Origin: Rikenellaceae bacterium
Lineage (GTDB): Bacteria > Bacteroidota > Bacteroidia > Bacteroidales > Rikenellaceae
Length of the DNA stretch: 64,000 bases
Reading direction: 5' to 3'
Assembly: GCA_015059965.1 (NCBI GenBank)
Contig: SUZM01000001.1
Coordinates: forward strand, 124,001-188,000
Position numbers and translations under genes: made by a program. Below the pieces are notes generated by a model, which was given only the letters and a program-made list of their open reading frames with translations, was not told the DNA's origin and did no database searches. Position 1 is the stretch's first letter; each line of letters begins with the position of its first letter. Below, in pieces: positions 25,150-33,221 of the stretch.

Positions 25150-28041
25150 ATGAAGAAATTTGCAATCTTGGCGGCAGTCGTTGCGCTTATCGGCTGTACG
25201 CAAAATGATGAGGCATTGGATAACATTCCCAACCTGCCCGCGAAGAATCACACGGAGTTCTACGCCTCGATGCCCGAGTGCGACACGCGCACCTATGTGG
25301 AGGATAACAAATATCTGCGCTGGAATGCCGGCGATGAAATCACCGTATTTGCAGGCAATAGTTACAACAGCCATTGGCAGTTTGCGGGCGAGGATGGTGC
25401 TAATAGTGGCAAGTTCAACGAGGTTGAAGAGGGCGGTTTTATTACGGGCACACCCCTCGACCTCACTGCAAACTACGCCATCTACCCCTACGATGAAAAC
25501 ATCTCCATCAGCGAGGCGGGAGTTGTTTCGCTCACCCTGCCCGCCGTGCAGGAGTATAACCACGCCTACGAAAACTCATTTGGCGCAGGTGCAAATACGA
25601 TGATGGCTGTAACTAAAAGCACATCGGACAACTTTTTGTCATTCAAAAACTTGTGCGGTTACCTGAAGCTCAAATTCTATGGCGAGGATGTAACCGTCAA
25701 GAGCATTACCGTTAAGGGTAACAATGGCGAGAAGATTGCAGGCCCTGCAACCGTTTCGATGGCATACGGCAGCGAGCCTACTATCACTATGGGCGATGAT
25801 GCCACCGACACTATCACCGTTGATTGTGGCGAGGGCGTAACGCTGAGCAACGACTCGGAGACCCCCACCACCTTTTGGGTAGTTATCCCCGAAACTTCCT
25901 TCGAGGGCGGTATCACCATCGAGGTTACCGACATCAACGACCAAACCTTCTCAAAGCAGACAACCAATGCCGTACCTATCGAAAACAACCTGATTCAGCC
26001 GATGGCAACGCTCGGGGTGGAGGTTGCTCCCGCAGGCCCTGCTAATAATAAGATTTGGTATACAGCAACAGAGAAGGTGGAGCCTTACGACAAAACCGTT
26101 TTTGGTGCAAACTACGTGTCGAATGAGTGGGATTCTGAAACGGGCGAGGGTGTCATCACCTTTGATGGCAAGGTAACTTCGATTGGAGATAATGCATTCT
26201 ATGATTGCAGAAGCCTCACAAGTATAACTATTCCCGATAGCGTAACTTCGATTGGAGAGAAAGCATTCTACATTTGCTGGTGGATAGAAAGCATAACTAT
26301 TCCTGATAGTGTAATTTCGCTTGGATTTTCTGCATTCGCATATTGTCAGAAATTAACAAATGTAACTATTGGCAATGGTCTAACTACGATTGGAAGGTCT
26401 GCATTCTATGGTTGCAGCCTTTTAACAACAGTAAACATTCCTGATAGTGTAACGGAAATTGGATATAATGTATTCGCGGCTTGCAGTAGCTTACAAGAAT
26501 TTAGTGGAAAGTTTGCATCAGAGGATGGCAGATGCCTGATTATTGACGGTGAACTTAACTCATTTGCGTCTGCGGGTCTTGCCGAATATGCTATTCCTGA
26601 TAATGTAACAAAGATTGGAGAGGGAGCATTTCATGATTGCCAGAGCCTAACAAGTGTAATTATTGGTAATAGTGTAGCTACTATTGGATGGGGTGCATTC
26701 AATAATTGCGATAACCTAACAAGTGCGACTATTGGAGATAATGTAATAGAGATTGGAGAGAAAGCATTCAATAATTGCGATACCCTAACAAGTGTAATTA
26801 TTGGAGATAGCATAACTACTATTGGGGTTGATGCATTTTGGGCTTGTACCACCCTAACAAGTGTATATTGCAAAGCTACAACACCCCCAAGTTTGGGTAG
26901 TCGTGTGTTCCAATACTATGACTCTAATGTTGGTGGTTATTGCAATCTAAACTGTAGAATATATGTACCTACGGAGTCGGTAGATGCGTATAAGAGTGCA
27001 TCGTCTTGGGGTGAGTATGCTGATGCAATTGTCGGCTATACCTTTGAGACAGGGGAGGTTTTTGATCCCACGAAACCAGCAAAAAGTGAGATTTGGTATA
27101 CCAACGGCTCTACAACTGAGGCAACTACTCCATACAAAACAAATGTATTCGGTGCAAATATCGTATCTAATACCTACAACACAGAGAAAGAGTGTTGGGT
27201 AATTAAGTTTGATGGTGAGGTGACTTCGATTGGAGATCTTGCATTCTATTATTGCGGCAGTAAACTAACAAGTGTAACTATTCCCAATAGCGTAACTGAG
27301 ATTGGTGACAGTGCATTCGAGCATTGCTATAGGCTACCAAGTGTAACTATTCCTAATAGCGTTACTGAGATTGGAGATAGGGCATTCTTTGAATGCATTA
27401 ACCTAACAAGTGTATATTGCAAAGCTACAACACCGCCAAGTATAGCAAGTTGCGTATTCTACTATGAGGACGACGAGACTTATGAATATTTAACTATAAA
27501 TTGTAGGATTTATGTGCCTACTGAGTCTTTAAGTGCATACAGAAACAAATGGGAGAAAGAAGGAGAAGATCCCTACAACATTGTCGGCTACGACTTCGAG
27601 AATGGTGGCAACGAAAATCCACAAAACAGCAGTTACACCATAACCCTTAACAACGCTTGGCGAAAGTCAACATCTGTATCAAACCCAAATTCATCGCTTT
27701 ACGATGGCGTATATGAGAGTTACAGCAACTATAATCTACATGATGCGTCAGCGTGGATGTATATTGATATTGAGGGTTATACAGAGTTTACTATCTATGT
27801 GCGTAGCTACGCAGAGTCAAACTACGATTATGTTACGGTTTATGATCTTGATAGTACATCATCTGCTAAAATGACAACAAAAGGTAATCAGCAGGATGGC
27901 ACATCTATATCAAGTTATACACCGGTTACATTTAGCAATATCGGTGGAGGCTCACATCGTATAGCTATTGAGTATAAGAAAGATGGTTCACAAAATAGCA
28001 ACAGCGACCGAGGCTATGTTATAATTCCTAAAAATCAGTAA
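25150..28041 (+). CDS. BspA-type leucine-rich-repeat surface lipoprotein
   Basis: 963 residues. The lipoprotein signal ends LIGC (Cys at 17), followed by an acidic stretch suited to surface export. Residues about 30-295 form a fimbrillin-like domain (RTYVEDNKYLRWNAGDEITVF, NYAIYPY). Two units each open with IWYT (about 302 and 648) and carry BspA/LRR_5 repeats of the form NSVTEIGDSAF-x-x-C-x-x-L-T-S-V-T-I-P: about nine in the first and three in the second. The last ~140 residues form a separate beta-rich domain. BspA proteins bind host matrix or other cells. The gene is much more AT-rich than its neighbours, which suggests transfer. Confidence 0.88.
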   Translation: MKKFAILAAVVALIGCTQNDEALDNIPNLPAKNHTEFYASMPECDTRTYVEDNKYLRWNAGDEITVFAGNSYNSHWQFAGEDGANSGKFNEVEEGGFITGTPLDLTANYAIYPYDENISISEAGVVSLTLPAVQEYNHAYENSFGAGANTMMAVTKSTSDNFLSFKNLCGYLKLKFYGEDVTVKSITVKGNNGEKIAGPATVSMAYGSEPTITMGDDATDTITVDCGEGVTLSNDSETPTTFWVVIPETSFEGGITIEVTDINDQTFSKQTTNAVPIENNLIQPMATLGVEVAPAGPANNKIWYTATEKVEPYDKTVFGANYVSNEWDSETGEGVITFDGKVTSIGDNAFYDCRSLTSITIPDSVTSIGEKAFYICWWIESITIPDSVISLGFSAFAYCQKLTNVTIGNGLTTIGRSAFYGCSLLTTVNIPDSVTEIGYNVFAACSSLQEFSGKFASEDGRCLIIDGELNSFASAGLAEYAIPDNVTKIGEGAFHDCQSLTSVIIGNSVATIGWGAFNNCDNLTSATIGDNVIEIGEKAFNNCDTLTSVIIGDSITTIGVDAFWACTTLTSVYCKATTPPSLGSRVFQYYDSNVGGYCNLNCRIYVPTESVDAYKSASSWGEYADAIVGYTFETGEVFDPTKPAKSEIWYTNGSTTEATTPYKTNVFGANIVSNTYNTEKECWVIKFDGEVTSIGDLAFYYCGSKLTSVTIPNSVTEIGDSAFEHCYRLPSVTIPNSVTEIGDRAFFECINLTSVYCKATTPPSIASCVFYYEDDETYEYLTINCRIYVPTESLSAYRNKWEKEGEDPYNIVGYDFENGGNENPQNSSYTITLNNAWRKSTSVSNPNSSLYDGVYESYSNYNLHDASAWMYIDIEGYTEFTIYVRSYAESNYDYVTVYDLDSTSSAKMTTKGNQQDGTSISSYTPVTFSNIGGGSHRIAIEYKKDGSQNSNSDRGYVIIPKNQ

Positions 28042-28066
28042 ACACTGATAATGCTAAAAAATCAGT

Positions 28067-28098
28067 CACCCACGAGCACAAAACTCGTGGGTGTTTTT
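28067..28098 (+). terminator. Terminator of the BspA cassette
   Basis: CACCCACGAG, seven-base loop, CTCGTGGGTG, then TTTTTAT; a perfect 10-bp stem 25 bases after the stop. Confidence 0.88.
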
Positions 28099-28253
28099 AT
28101 GCCTTACTTTCAAAAGTTTTATTTACCCTTGTACCCGTAGTTTTTGGGGTTAATTACGACCTCCATGTAGCCTTCTATGTAGGATTTCGCTTGTTTTCGT
28201 AAAACCTAACACTGAAAATCAATCAGTTAAAAATTAAAAGACCTATCCAATGG

Positions 28254-28271
28254 GGCTCGCAGTTTTTTGTT
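28254..28271. repeat. Right half of the split terminator
   Basis: GGCTCGCAGTTTTTTGTT, the exact reverse complement of 24358-24375, marks the right edge of the island. Confidence 0.8.
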
Positions 28272-28525
28272 GGCAGCAATGAGTGTTATTATAAAAGGAG
28301 CTTAGAGAGTTTAGGGAATTTAAGGTTTTAGCACACGGTCTTCCTTAAATTCATCTATTTCATTATTTACCAATAGGTGCACGCTTAGCCTTTGAAACAA
28401 TGGTGGGCCAGGGTCGTTACGACGGTTTGTCGTCAGAGGAGAGCAACGCTCGGCCTTAAAAACAACAACGGATCAAAGGCGTTAGACGGTTTGACGTCAG
28501 AAGCGGTTAGATGCAACGCTCGGGT
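28272..28525. repeat. Degenerate repeats downstream of guaA
   Basis: No supported gene. Around 28296-28330 is a worn copy of the AGAGAGTTTAGGGAA minisatellite. At 28421-28520 two units share GGTTTG(T/A)CGTCAGA and GCAACGCTCGG; a similar TTTGTCGTCA motif precedes the korB terminator at 40472. Confidence 0.6.
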
Positions 28526-28576
28526 AAAAAAGCGCGGATGGGGCATACTCAGCGTATGTTCCATTCGCGCTTTTTT
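28526..28576 (-). terminator. Bidirectional terminator of guaA
   Basis: AAAAAAGCGCGG...CATAC, loop TCAGC, GTATG...CGCGCTTTTTT: a continuous stem of about 17 bp (three G-U pairs) flanked by A6 and T6. It lies 41 bases beyond the guaA stop. Confidence 0.88.
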
Positions 28577-28616
28577 AACTAACGGCCGCAGATGACCGCT
28601 TATCACGTCAAACCTA

Positions 28617-29924
28617 TTATTCCCACTCGATCGTAGCCGACGGCTTCGGCGACATATCGTAGCATACACGATTGACGTTCTTCACCTCCTTCAGGATGCG
28701 GTCGGTGATCTTCTGCAGGATGGGCCAGTCGATGGTCTCGATGGTGGCAGTCATGGCATCCACGGTATTGACGGCACGGATGATCACAGGCCAATCGTAT
28801 GAGCGGGCATTGTCGCGCACACCCACCGACTTGAAGTCGGGAACGATGGTGAAGTACTGCCAAACCTTCTTATCCAGGCCGGCGAGTTTGAACTCCTCGC
28901 GCAGGATGGCATCCGACTCACGCACCGCCTCCAGGCGATCGCGGGTGATGGCGCCCAGGCAACGTACACCGAGGCCGGGGCCGGGGAACGGCTGGCGATA
29001 GACCATATCGTAAGGCAGGCCGAGCTCCAGACCGCAGGCACGCACCTCGTCCTTGAAGAGCTGGCGCAGGGGCTCAACGAGCTCAAACTGCAAATCCTCG
29101 GGGAGACCGCCCACGTTGTGGTGCGACTTCACCATCTTGGCAGTCTTCGTACCGCTCTCCACGATATCGGGATAGATCGTACCCTGACCCAAGAAGTCGA
29201 TGCCATCGAGCTTGCGGGCCTCCTCCTCGAAGACGCGGATAAACTCACCACCGATGATCTTACGCTTCTGCTCGGGATCCGCCACACCCTCCAGCTTGCC
29301 GAGGAAACGATCCGTGGCATCCACATAGATAAGGTTGGCATTCAGCTGATTGCGGAATACCTCGACCACATCCTCCGACTCGCCCTTGCGCATCAGGCCG
29401 TGATTTACATGCACGCAGACCAGCTTATCGCCGATGGCCTTGAGCAGCAGCGCAGCCACCACCGACGAATCGACACCGCCCGAGAGGGCCAGCAGCACCT
29501 TTCTGTCGCCCACCTGACGGCGCACGAGCTCGATCTGGTCGGCCACAAAGTTCTTCATGTTCCAGTTGGCCTCGGCCTTGCAGGTCTCGAAGACGAACGA
29601 CTTGACAGCGGCCTTGATCGCCTCTACATCACCACCAAACTGCGGCAGCTTGACGGCGCAGCAGGCCTTGTCGTGGCCGGCAGCCATCACGGGGAAGCCC
29701 GCCTCGTAGATCTCGGGCAGGACGTCGATCTCGACACCGTCGATGACGTTGTTGGGGCCGCCGTTGATGATTACGCCCTTCACGTTGGGGAGCGCCTTGA
29801 GCTCTTGGGCCGTAATGTCGTGGGGATAGATCTCACTATAGACACCCAGGTCGCGGATGGCACGTGCCAACACCGTATTCTCATGGCTGCCCAAGTCGAG
29901 GATTACAATCATGTCTTGTTTCAT
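28617..29924 (-). CDS. guaA: GMP synthase with truncated glutaminase domain
   Basis: 435 residues against the usual 505-525. The ATP-pyrophosphatase domain is intact: P-loop SGGVDSS at 148-154, GTIYPDIVESG, and the dimerisation domain ending PSATIEWE. The N-terminal class-I amidotransferase domain is shortened to about 120 residues; the nucleophile region is VMAAGHDKAC instead of G-I-C-Y-G-x-Q, and the segment that normally holds the catalytic His and Glu is missing. It should convert XMP to GMP with free ammonia or with glutaminase help in trans. It follows guaB, completing IMP to GMP. Confidence 0.9.
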   Translation of the reverse strand: MKQDMIVILDLGSHENTVLARAIRDLGVYSEIYPHDITAQELKALPNVKGVIINGGPNNVIDGVEIDVLPEIYEAGFPVMAAGHDKACCAVKLPQFGGDVEAIKAAVKSFVFETCKAEANWNMKNFVADQIELVRRQVGDRKVLLALSGGVDSSVVAALLLKAIGDKLVCVHVNHGLMRKGESEDVVEVFRNQLNANLIYVDATDRFLGKLEGVADPEQKRKIIGGEFIRVFEEEARKLDGIDFLGQGTIYPDIVESGTKTAKMVKSHHNVGGLPEDLQFELVEPLRQLFKDEVRACGLELGLPYDMVYRQPFPGPGLGVRCLGAITRDRLEAVRESDAILREEFKLAGLDKKVWQYFTIVPDFKSVGVRDNARSYDWPVIIRAVNTVDAMTATIETIDWPILQKITDRILKEVKNVNRVCYDMSPKPSATIEWE

Positions 29925-29976
29925 CTTGGTAATTTTTTTATGTTATTGATTTTTTGATCTTCTGAAATTTGGAGAT

Positions 29977-30036
29977 AAAAAACCGCACTCAACCCACGGT
30001 GTACCCTACGCGAGGCAGAACCGGGAGGTTGAGTGC
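29977..30036 (-). terminator. Terminator or attenuator between guaB and guaA
   Basis: GCACTCAACC (29985) pairs with GGTTGAGTGC (30027) around a 32-base loop; on the minus strand it is followed by GGTTTTTTATC. It lies 24 bases after the guaB stop and 60 before guaA, so it could tune guaA read-through. Confidence 0.6.
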
Positions 30037-30059
30037 AGCATTCATGGCTTAACTACTTT

Positions 30060-31538
30060 TTATCGTTCGCTCGAATAGTTAGGAGCCTCACGCGTGATGG
30101 CCACATCGTGGGGGTGGCTCTCGTTCATACCCGAGGTGGTGATGCGCGTAAACTTGGCCTGCTGGAGGGTCGGAATATCCTTGGCTCCGCAGTAGCCCAT
30201 ACCCGAGCGGATACCGCCGACAAGTTGGAAGACCGTCTCGCTCAACGTACCCTTGAAGGGGACACGAGCCACGATACCTTCGGGCACCAGTTTGTTGATA
30301 TTGCCCTCACAACCCTTCTGGAAGTAGCGGTCGGCCGATCCGGCCTTCATGGCATCGATCGAACCCATGCCGCGATAGCTCTTGAACTTACGGCCGTTGT
30401 AGATGATCGTCTCGCCCGGAGCCTCCTCCGTACCGGCGAACATCGAACCGATCATCACGCAGTCGCCACCGGCAGCCAGAGCCTTGACCAGGTCACCCGA
30501 GTAGCGCAGACCACCGTCGGCGATCACGGGAACCCCCGAGCCCTTGATGGCGTTGGCCGCATCGTAGATGGCCGTCAGCTGGGGCACACCCACACCGGCG
30601 ATGATACGCGTGGTGCAGATCGAGCCGGGGCCGATACCCACCTTCACACCGTCGGCCCCATTCTCCACCAGGTATTTGGCGGCCTCGGCCGTAGCGATAT
30701 TTCCTACCACCACATCCAGCGAGGGATAGGTGGCCTTGATCTTCTTCAAGAGCTCCACGATGTTGCGCGAGTGTCCGTGGGCCGAATCCAGCACTACGGC
30801 ATCGACGTCCTCGTCCACCAGCGCCTTGACACGCTCCATGGCATCGGGCGTAACACCCACACCGGCCGCTACACGCAGACGACCCTTCTCGTCCTTGCAG
30901 GCGTTGGGGTGATCCTGCACCTTGGTAATATCCTTATAGGTGATCAGACCCAGCAGGTGGTTCTCCTCATCCACGACGGGCAGCTTCTCGATCTTGTTGT
31001 TCAAGAGCACCTCGGCGGCGTGGGCCAACTCGGGGTTGTGGGTCGTGATGAGGCGATCGCCGGGGGTCATCACCTCCTCGATCTTGCGGTTCATGTCACG
31101 CTGGAAGCGCAGGTCGCGGTTCGTCACGATACCGATCAGGTGCTTCTCGCCATCCACTACGGGGATACCGCCGATCTTGTTCTCGCGCATCAGATCCAGG
31201 GCATCGGCCACGGTGTTGAGCTTCGAGATGGTCACGGGGTCGTAGATCATGCCGTTCTCGGCACGCTTCACCTTGCGCACATGAGCGGCCTGCTCGGCAA
31301 TGGTCATATTCTTGTGAATCACGCCGATACCTCCCTCACGAGCGAGGGCGATGGCCAGGGGAGCCTCCGTAACGGTATCCATGGCCGCGGAGACGATGGG
31401 CACATTGAGGCAGATGTTTCTGGAGAAACGGGAACGGAGAGAAACCTCTCGCGGCAACACTTCCGAATAGGCGGGTACGAGGAGGACGTCATCAAAGGTC
31501 AATCCTTCCGTCTGCACCCTTTCATTGATAAACGACAT
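30060..31538 (-). CDS. guaB: Inosine-5'-monophosphate dehydrogenase
   Basis: 492 residues from [10 protein letters not shown]. The TIM barrel is split by two CBS domains (about 95-215), as in bacterial IMPDH. The catalytic loop GPGSICTTR has Cys308, and the flap region with the SYRGMGS motif follows. It oxidises IMP to XMP with NAD, the step before GuaA. A longer frame upstream would pass the -7 box at 31566 and is not used. guaB and guaA lie in order on one strand. Confidence 0.96.
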   Translation of the reverse strand: MSFINERVQTEGLTFDDVLLVPAYSEVLPREVSLRSRFSRNICLNVPIVSAAMDTVTEAPLAIALAREGGIGVIHKNMTIAEQAAHVRKVKRAENGMIYDPVTISKLNTVADALDLMRENKIGGIPVVDGEKHLIGIVTNRDLRFQRDMNRKIEEVMTPGDRLITTHNPELAHAAEVLLNNKIEKLPVVDEENHLLGLITYKDITKVQDHPNACKDEKGRLRVAAGVGVTPDAMERVKALVDEDVDAVVLDSAHGHSRNIVELLKKIKATYPSLDVVVGNIATAEAAKYLVENGADGVKVGIGPGSICTTRIIAGVGVPQLTAIYDAANAIKGSGVPVIADGGLRYSGDLVKALAAGGDCVMIGSMFAGTEEAPGETIIYNGRKFKSYRGMGSIDAMKAGSADRYFQKGCEGNINKLVPEGIVARVPFKGTLSETVFQLVGGIRSGMGYCGAKDIPTLQQAKFTRITTSGMNESHPHDVAITREAPNYSSER

Positions 31539-31565
31539 AGAATCTAAAAGGGTTTTTGTTGCCCG

Positions 31566-31573
31566 CAAAAGTA
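31566..31573 (-). promoter_or_regulatory. -7 box TACTTTTG of guaB
   Basis: Minus-strand TACTTTTG, 28 bases above the guaB ATG. Confidence 0.65.
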
Positions 31574-32114
31574 GTGAAAATTTTCGAGATTTCCGCCATT
31601 TCTCTGCGGAAAGTAGCGATTTTTTTTGCAGTGGCAATTTTTCGCCCTCTGCAGAGAGGAACAATTCGGGCAATCAGACTGCGGGGCTGGGGATGCTGGA
31701 GATCTTTTATGGACGACTATTTGCCGGGATGGTTCTCCGATAAAAAGATGGCCACGTCGGGCAAGCCCTCCTCGCCATGACGCAGAAAAAGGGCTCATTA
31801 CTCATTGCTCACTGCTCATTGCTCATTACTCACTGCTCATTCTCGCCTCGTCATCCCAAGGAGCCGCAGGCGACGTGGGGATCTTTTTATGGGCGTAATA
31901 TTTTACACGATAAGTCGCTGATAAAAAGATGGCCACGTCGGGCAAGCCCTCCTCGCCATGACGCAGAAAAAGGACTCATTACTCATTACTCATTGCTCAT
32001 TATTAAGCACACGCCCCCGGTGCTCCGCACCACCCCCTCTACCTTAGAGGGGGAGTATAAGGAATTTAGTGTTTTGGGGGAATCTCCCTAACCTCCCTAA
32101 CCTCCCTACCCCCC
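31574..32114. repeat. MITE-like inverted repeats with simple-repeat cores
   Basis: No supported gene. Block A (AAAAAGATGGCCACGTCGGG...GACGCAG) lies at about 31741-31789 and 31920-31971. Block B (CGCCTCGTCATCCCAAGGAG...GGATCTTTTT) lies at about 31845-31889. A and the reverse complement of B are clearly related. ACTCATTGCT-type runs occupy 31795-31842 and 31976-32003. A short CTCCCTAACCT run lies at 32085-32112. The same blocks recur at 57.0-57.35 kb. Confidence 0.75.
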
Positions 32115-32149
32115 CAAAAAAACCACGCCCTGCTTTTCGGCAGGGCGTG
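32115..32149 (-). terminator. Rho-independent terminator
   Basis: On the minus strand CACGCCCTGC, six-base loop, GCAGGGCGTG, then GTTTTTTT; a perfect 10-bp stem 45 bases below the stop at 32194. Confidence 0.88.
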
Positions 32150-32193
32150 AAAGCACAAAGGTTCGGGCTGCGCCCTCACCAAAAGCCTAAATG

Positions 32194-33162
32194 TTAAAAA
32201 GCGGAGACAGCGCGCACATAGGCAGGATAATTTTTCAAACCATATCCCCATTCCTCTATTTCTAAATTATATAACCAAGCAGATTCCGAATCACGTTCAG
32301 TAGAAGACCAAATTTCAATATTTCTACCCCATAATCCTGACCCTCCATATTGAATTAGAGTATCATCAACTGCGGCCAGCACTTCTCCAATACCAAGAAA
32401 AATATCAATCTCTTTTTTTGCAGGGAGATACCATCCTTCACCTAAGTTTTCACACCACTTGAAAGCTGGATAAGCAGAAGATTTTTGAGCACTTATTGTT
32501 TTATACACGGACATATTTATGTCTCCATGTGATCCACTACTAGCTCCTAATAATTCTTCAAAATTATATGAATAGGCCAGCTGCTCGGACTCCGTCATGC
32601 TGACAATCTTGCCGTGCTTGCCGGTTTCATCCACCCAGAAGACCACCCCCTCTTTGCCGTTCACGTTATAGTAATCGCCCACCTGCCACACTTTCGATTG
32701 CGACACCGGTGTAGTCGAAACGGTTCGTGTCGTCGAACGCTGCGGTTGTTGGCTCTGCTGTTCGACAATCTCGGCGTAGTGGGTATAGATGGGCACCTCC
32801 AGGATCAGGGCGTAGGTACGGTAGGACTCTAAGGCCTCGGGGAACTCGTAGTCGAGGGGCGTAAAGAGGAAATCGGGGTGTGCGACACGCAGGCGGCGGG
32901 CCCCCTTGGCCATATAGACCAGGTATTCGCCGAAGCCCTGCTCCACATCGCCCACGATATAGCTGTCCGAGAAGATGCAGTTCGGAGCGGCCACCTGGAC
33001 ACGCACCAGGGCGCAGGCATCCTCGTTATTATCGAAGCGCGGCTTCTGCTTGGCCCTCAGGTCGCGGTCGCGCAGCTCGAAGGTCTTGACCGTCAGTTCT
33101 TGGGCCAAGAGCGTGGCTCCTCCAAAGAGGAGCAACGAGAGGAGAAAGAGGATTCTTCGCAT
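32194..33162 (-). CDS. Exported protein with lectin-like C-terminal domain
   Basis: 322 residues. A signal peptide (about 1-20, ending LLAQ) leads to an N-terminal domain with PRFDNNEDACALVRV, a Ser/Thr/Gln linker, and a C-terminal domain (GVVFWVDETGKHGKI, WYLPAKKEI, WSSTERDS) of the DUF1566/Fib_succ_major type. It is a short paralogue of the protein at 6919-8730 without the PEGA repeats. The last ~125 codons (32200-32580) are clearly more AT-rich than the rest, which suggests this domain was replaced or diversified. Function unknown; surface binding is plausible. Confidence 0.75.
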   Translation of the reverse strand: MRRILFLLSLLLFGGATLLAQELTVKTFELRDRDLRAKQKPRFDNNEDACALVRVQVAAPNCIFSDSYIVGDVEQGFGEYLVYMAKGARRLRVAHPDFLFTPLDYEFPEALESYRTYALILEVPIYTHYAEIVEQQSQQPQRSTTRTVSTTPVSQSKVWQVGDYYNVNGKEGVVFWVDETGKHGKIVSMTESEQLAYSYNFEELLGASSGSHGDINMSVYKTISAQKSSAYPAFKWCENLGEGWYLPAKKEIDIFLGIGEVLAAVDDTLIQYGGSGLWGRNIEIWSSTERDSESAWLYNLEIEEWGYGLKNYPAYVRAVSAF

Positions 33163-33221
33163 GGGGAATTCAAATTTCGGGGTTCGATTCGTTTTGCTCT
33201 TATATATAATATAGGTATCCC

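Noticed and set aside
24515..28182. CTTCTATGTAG direct repeat at 24515 and 28172 as attachment sites
   Set aside because: An 11-base match between two AT-rich flanks is within chance; the 18-base inverted pair is the stronger boundary.
28392..28669. Short frames on both strands around the guaA terminator
   Set aside because: They lie in repeats and run through the terminator hairpin.
31544..31898. Short frames across the MITE-like blocks
   Set aside because: All are formed by the repeat units themselves and change frame between copies.
32194..32580. Variable region of a diversity-generating retroelement
   Set aside because: There is a lectin-like target domain and an AT-rich tail, but no reverse transcriptase, template repeat or Avd beside it.
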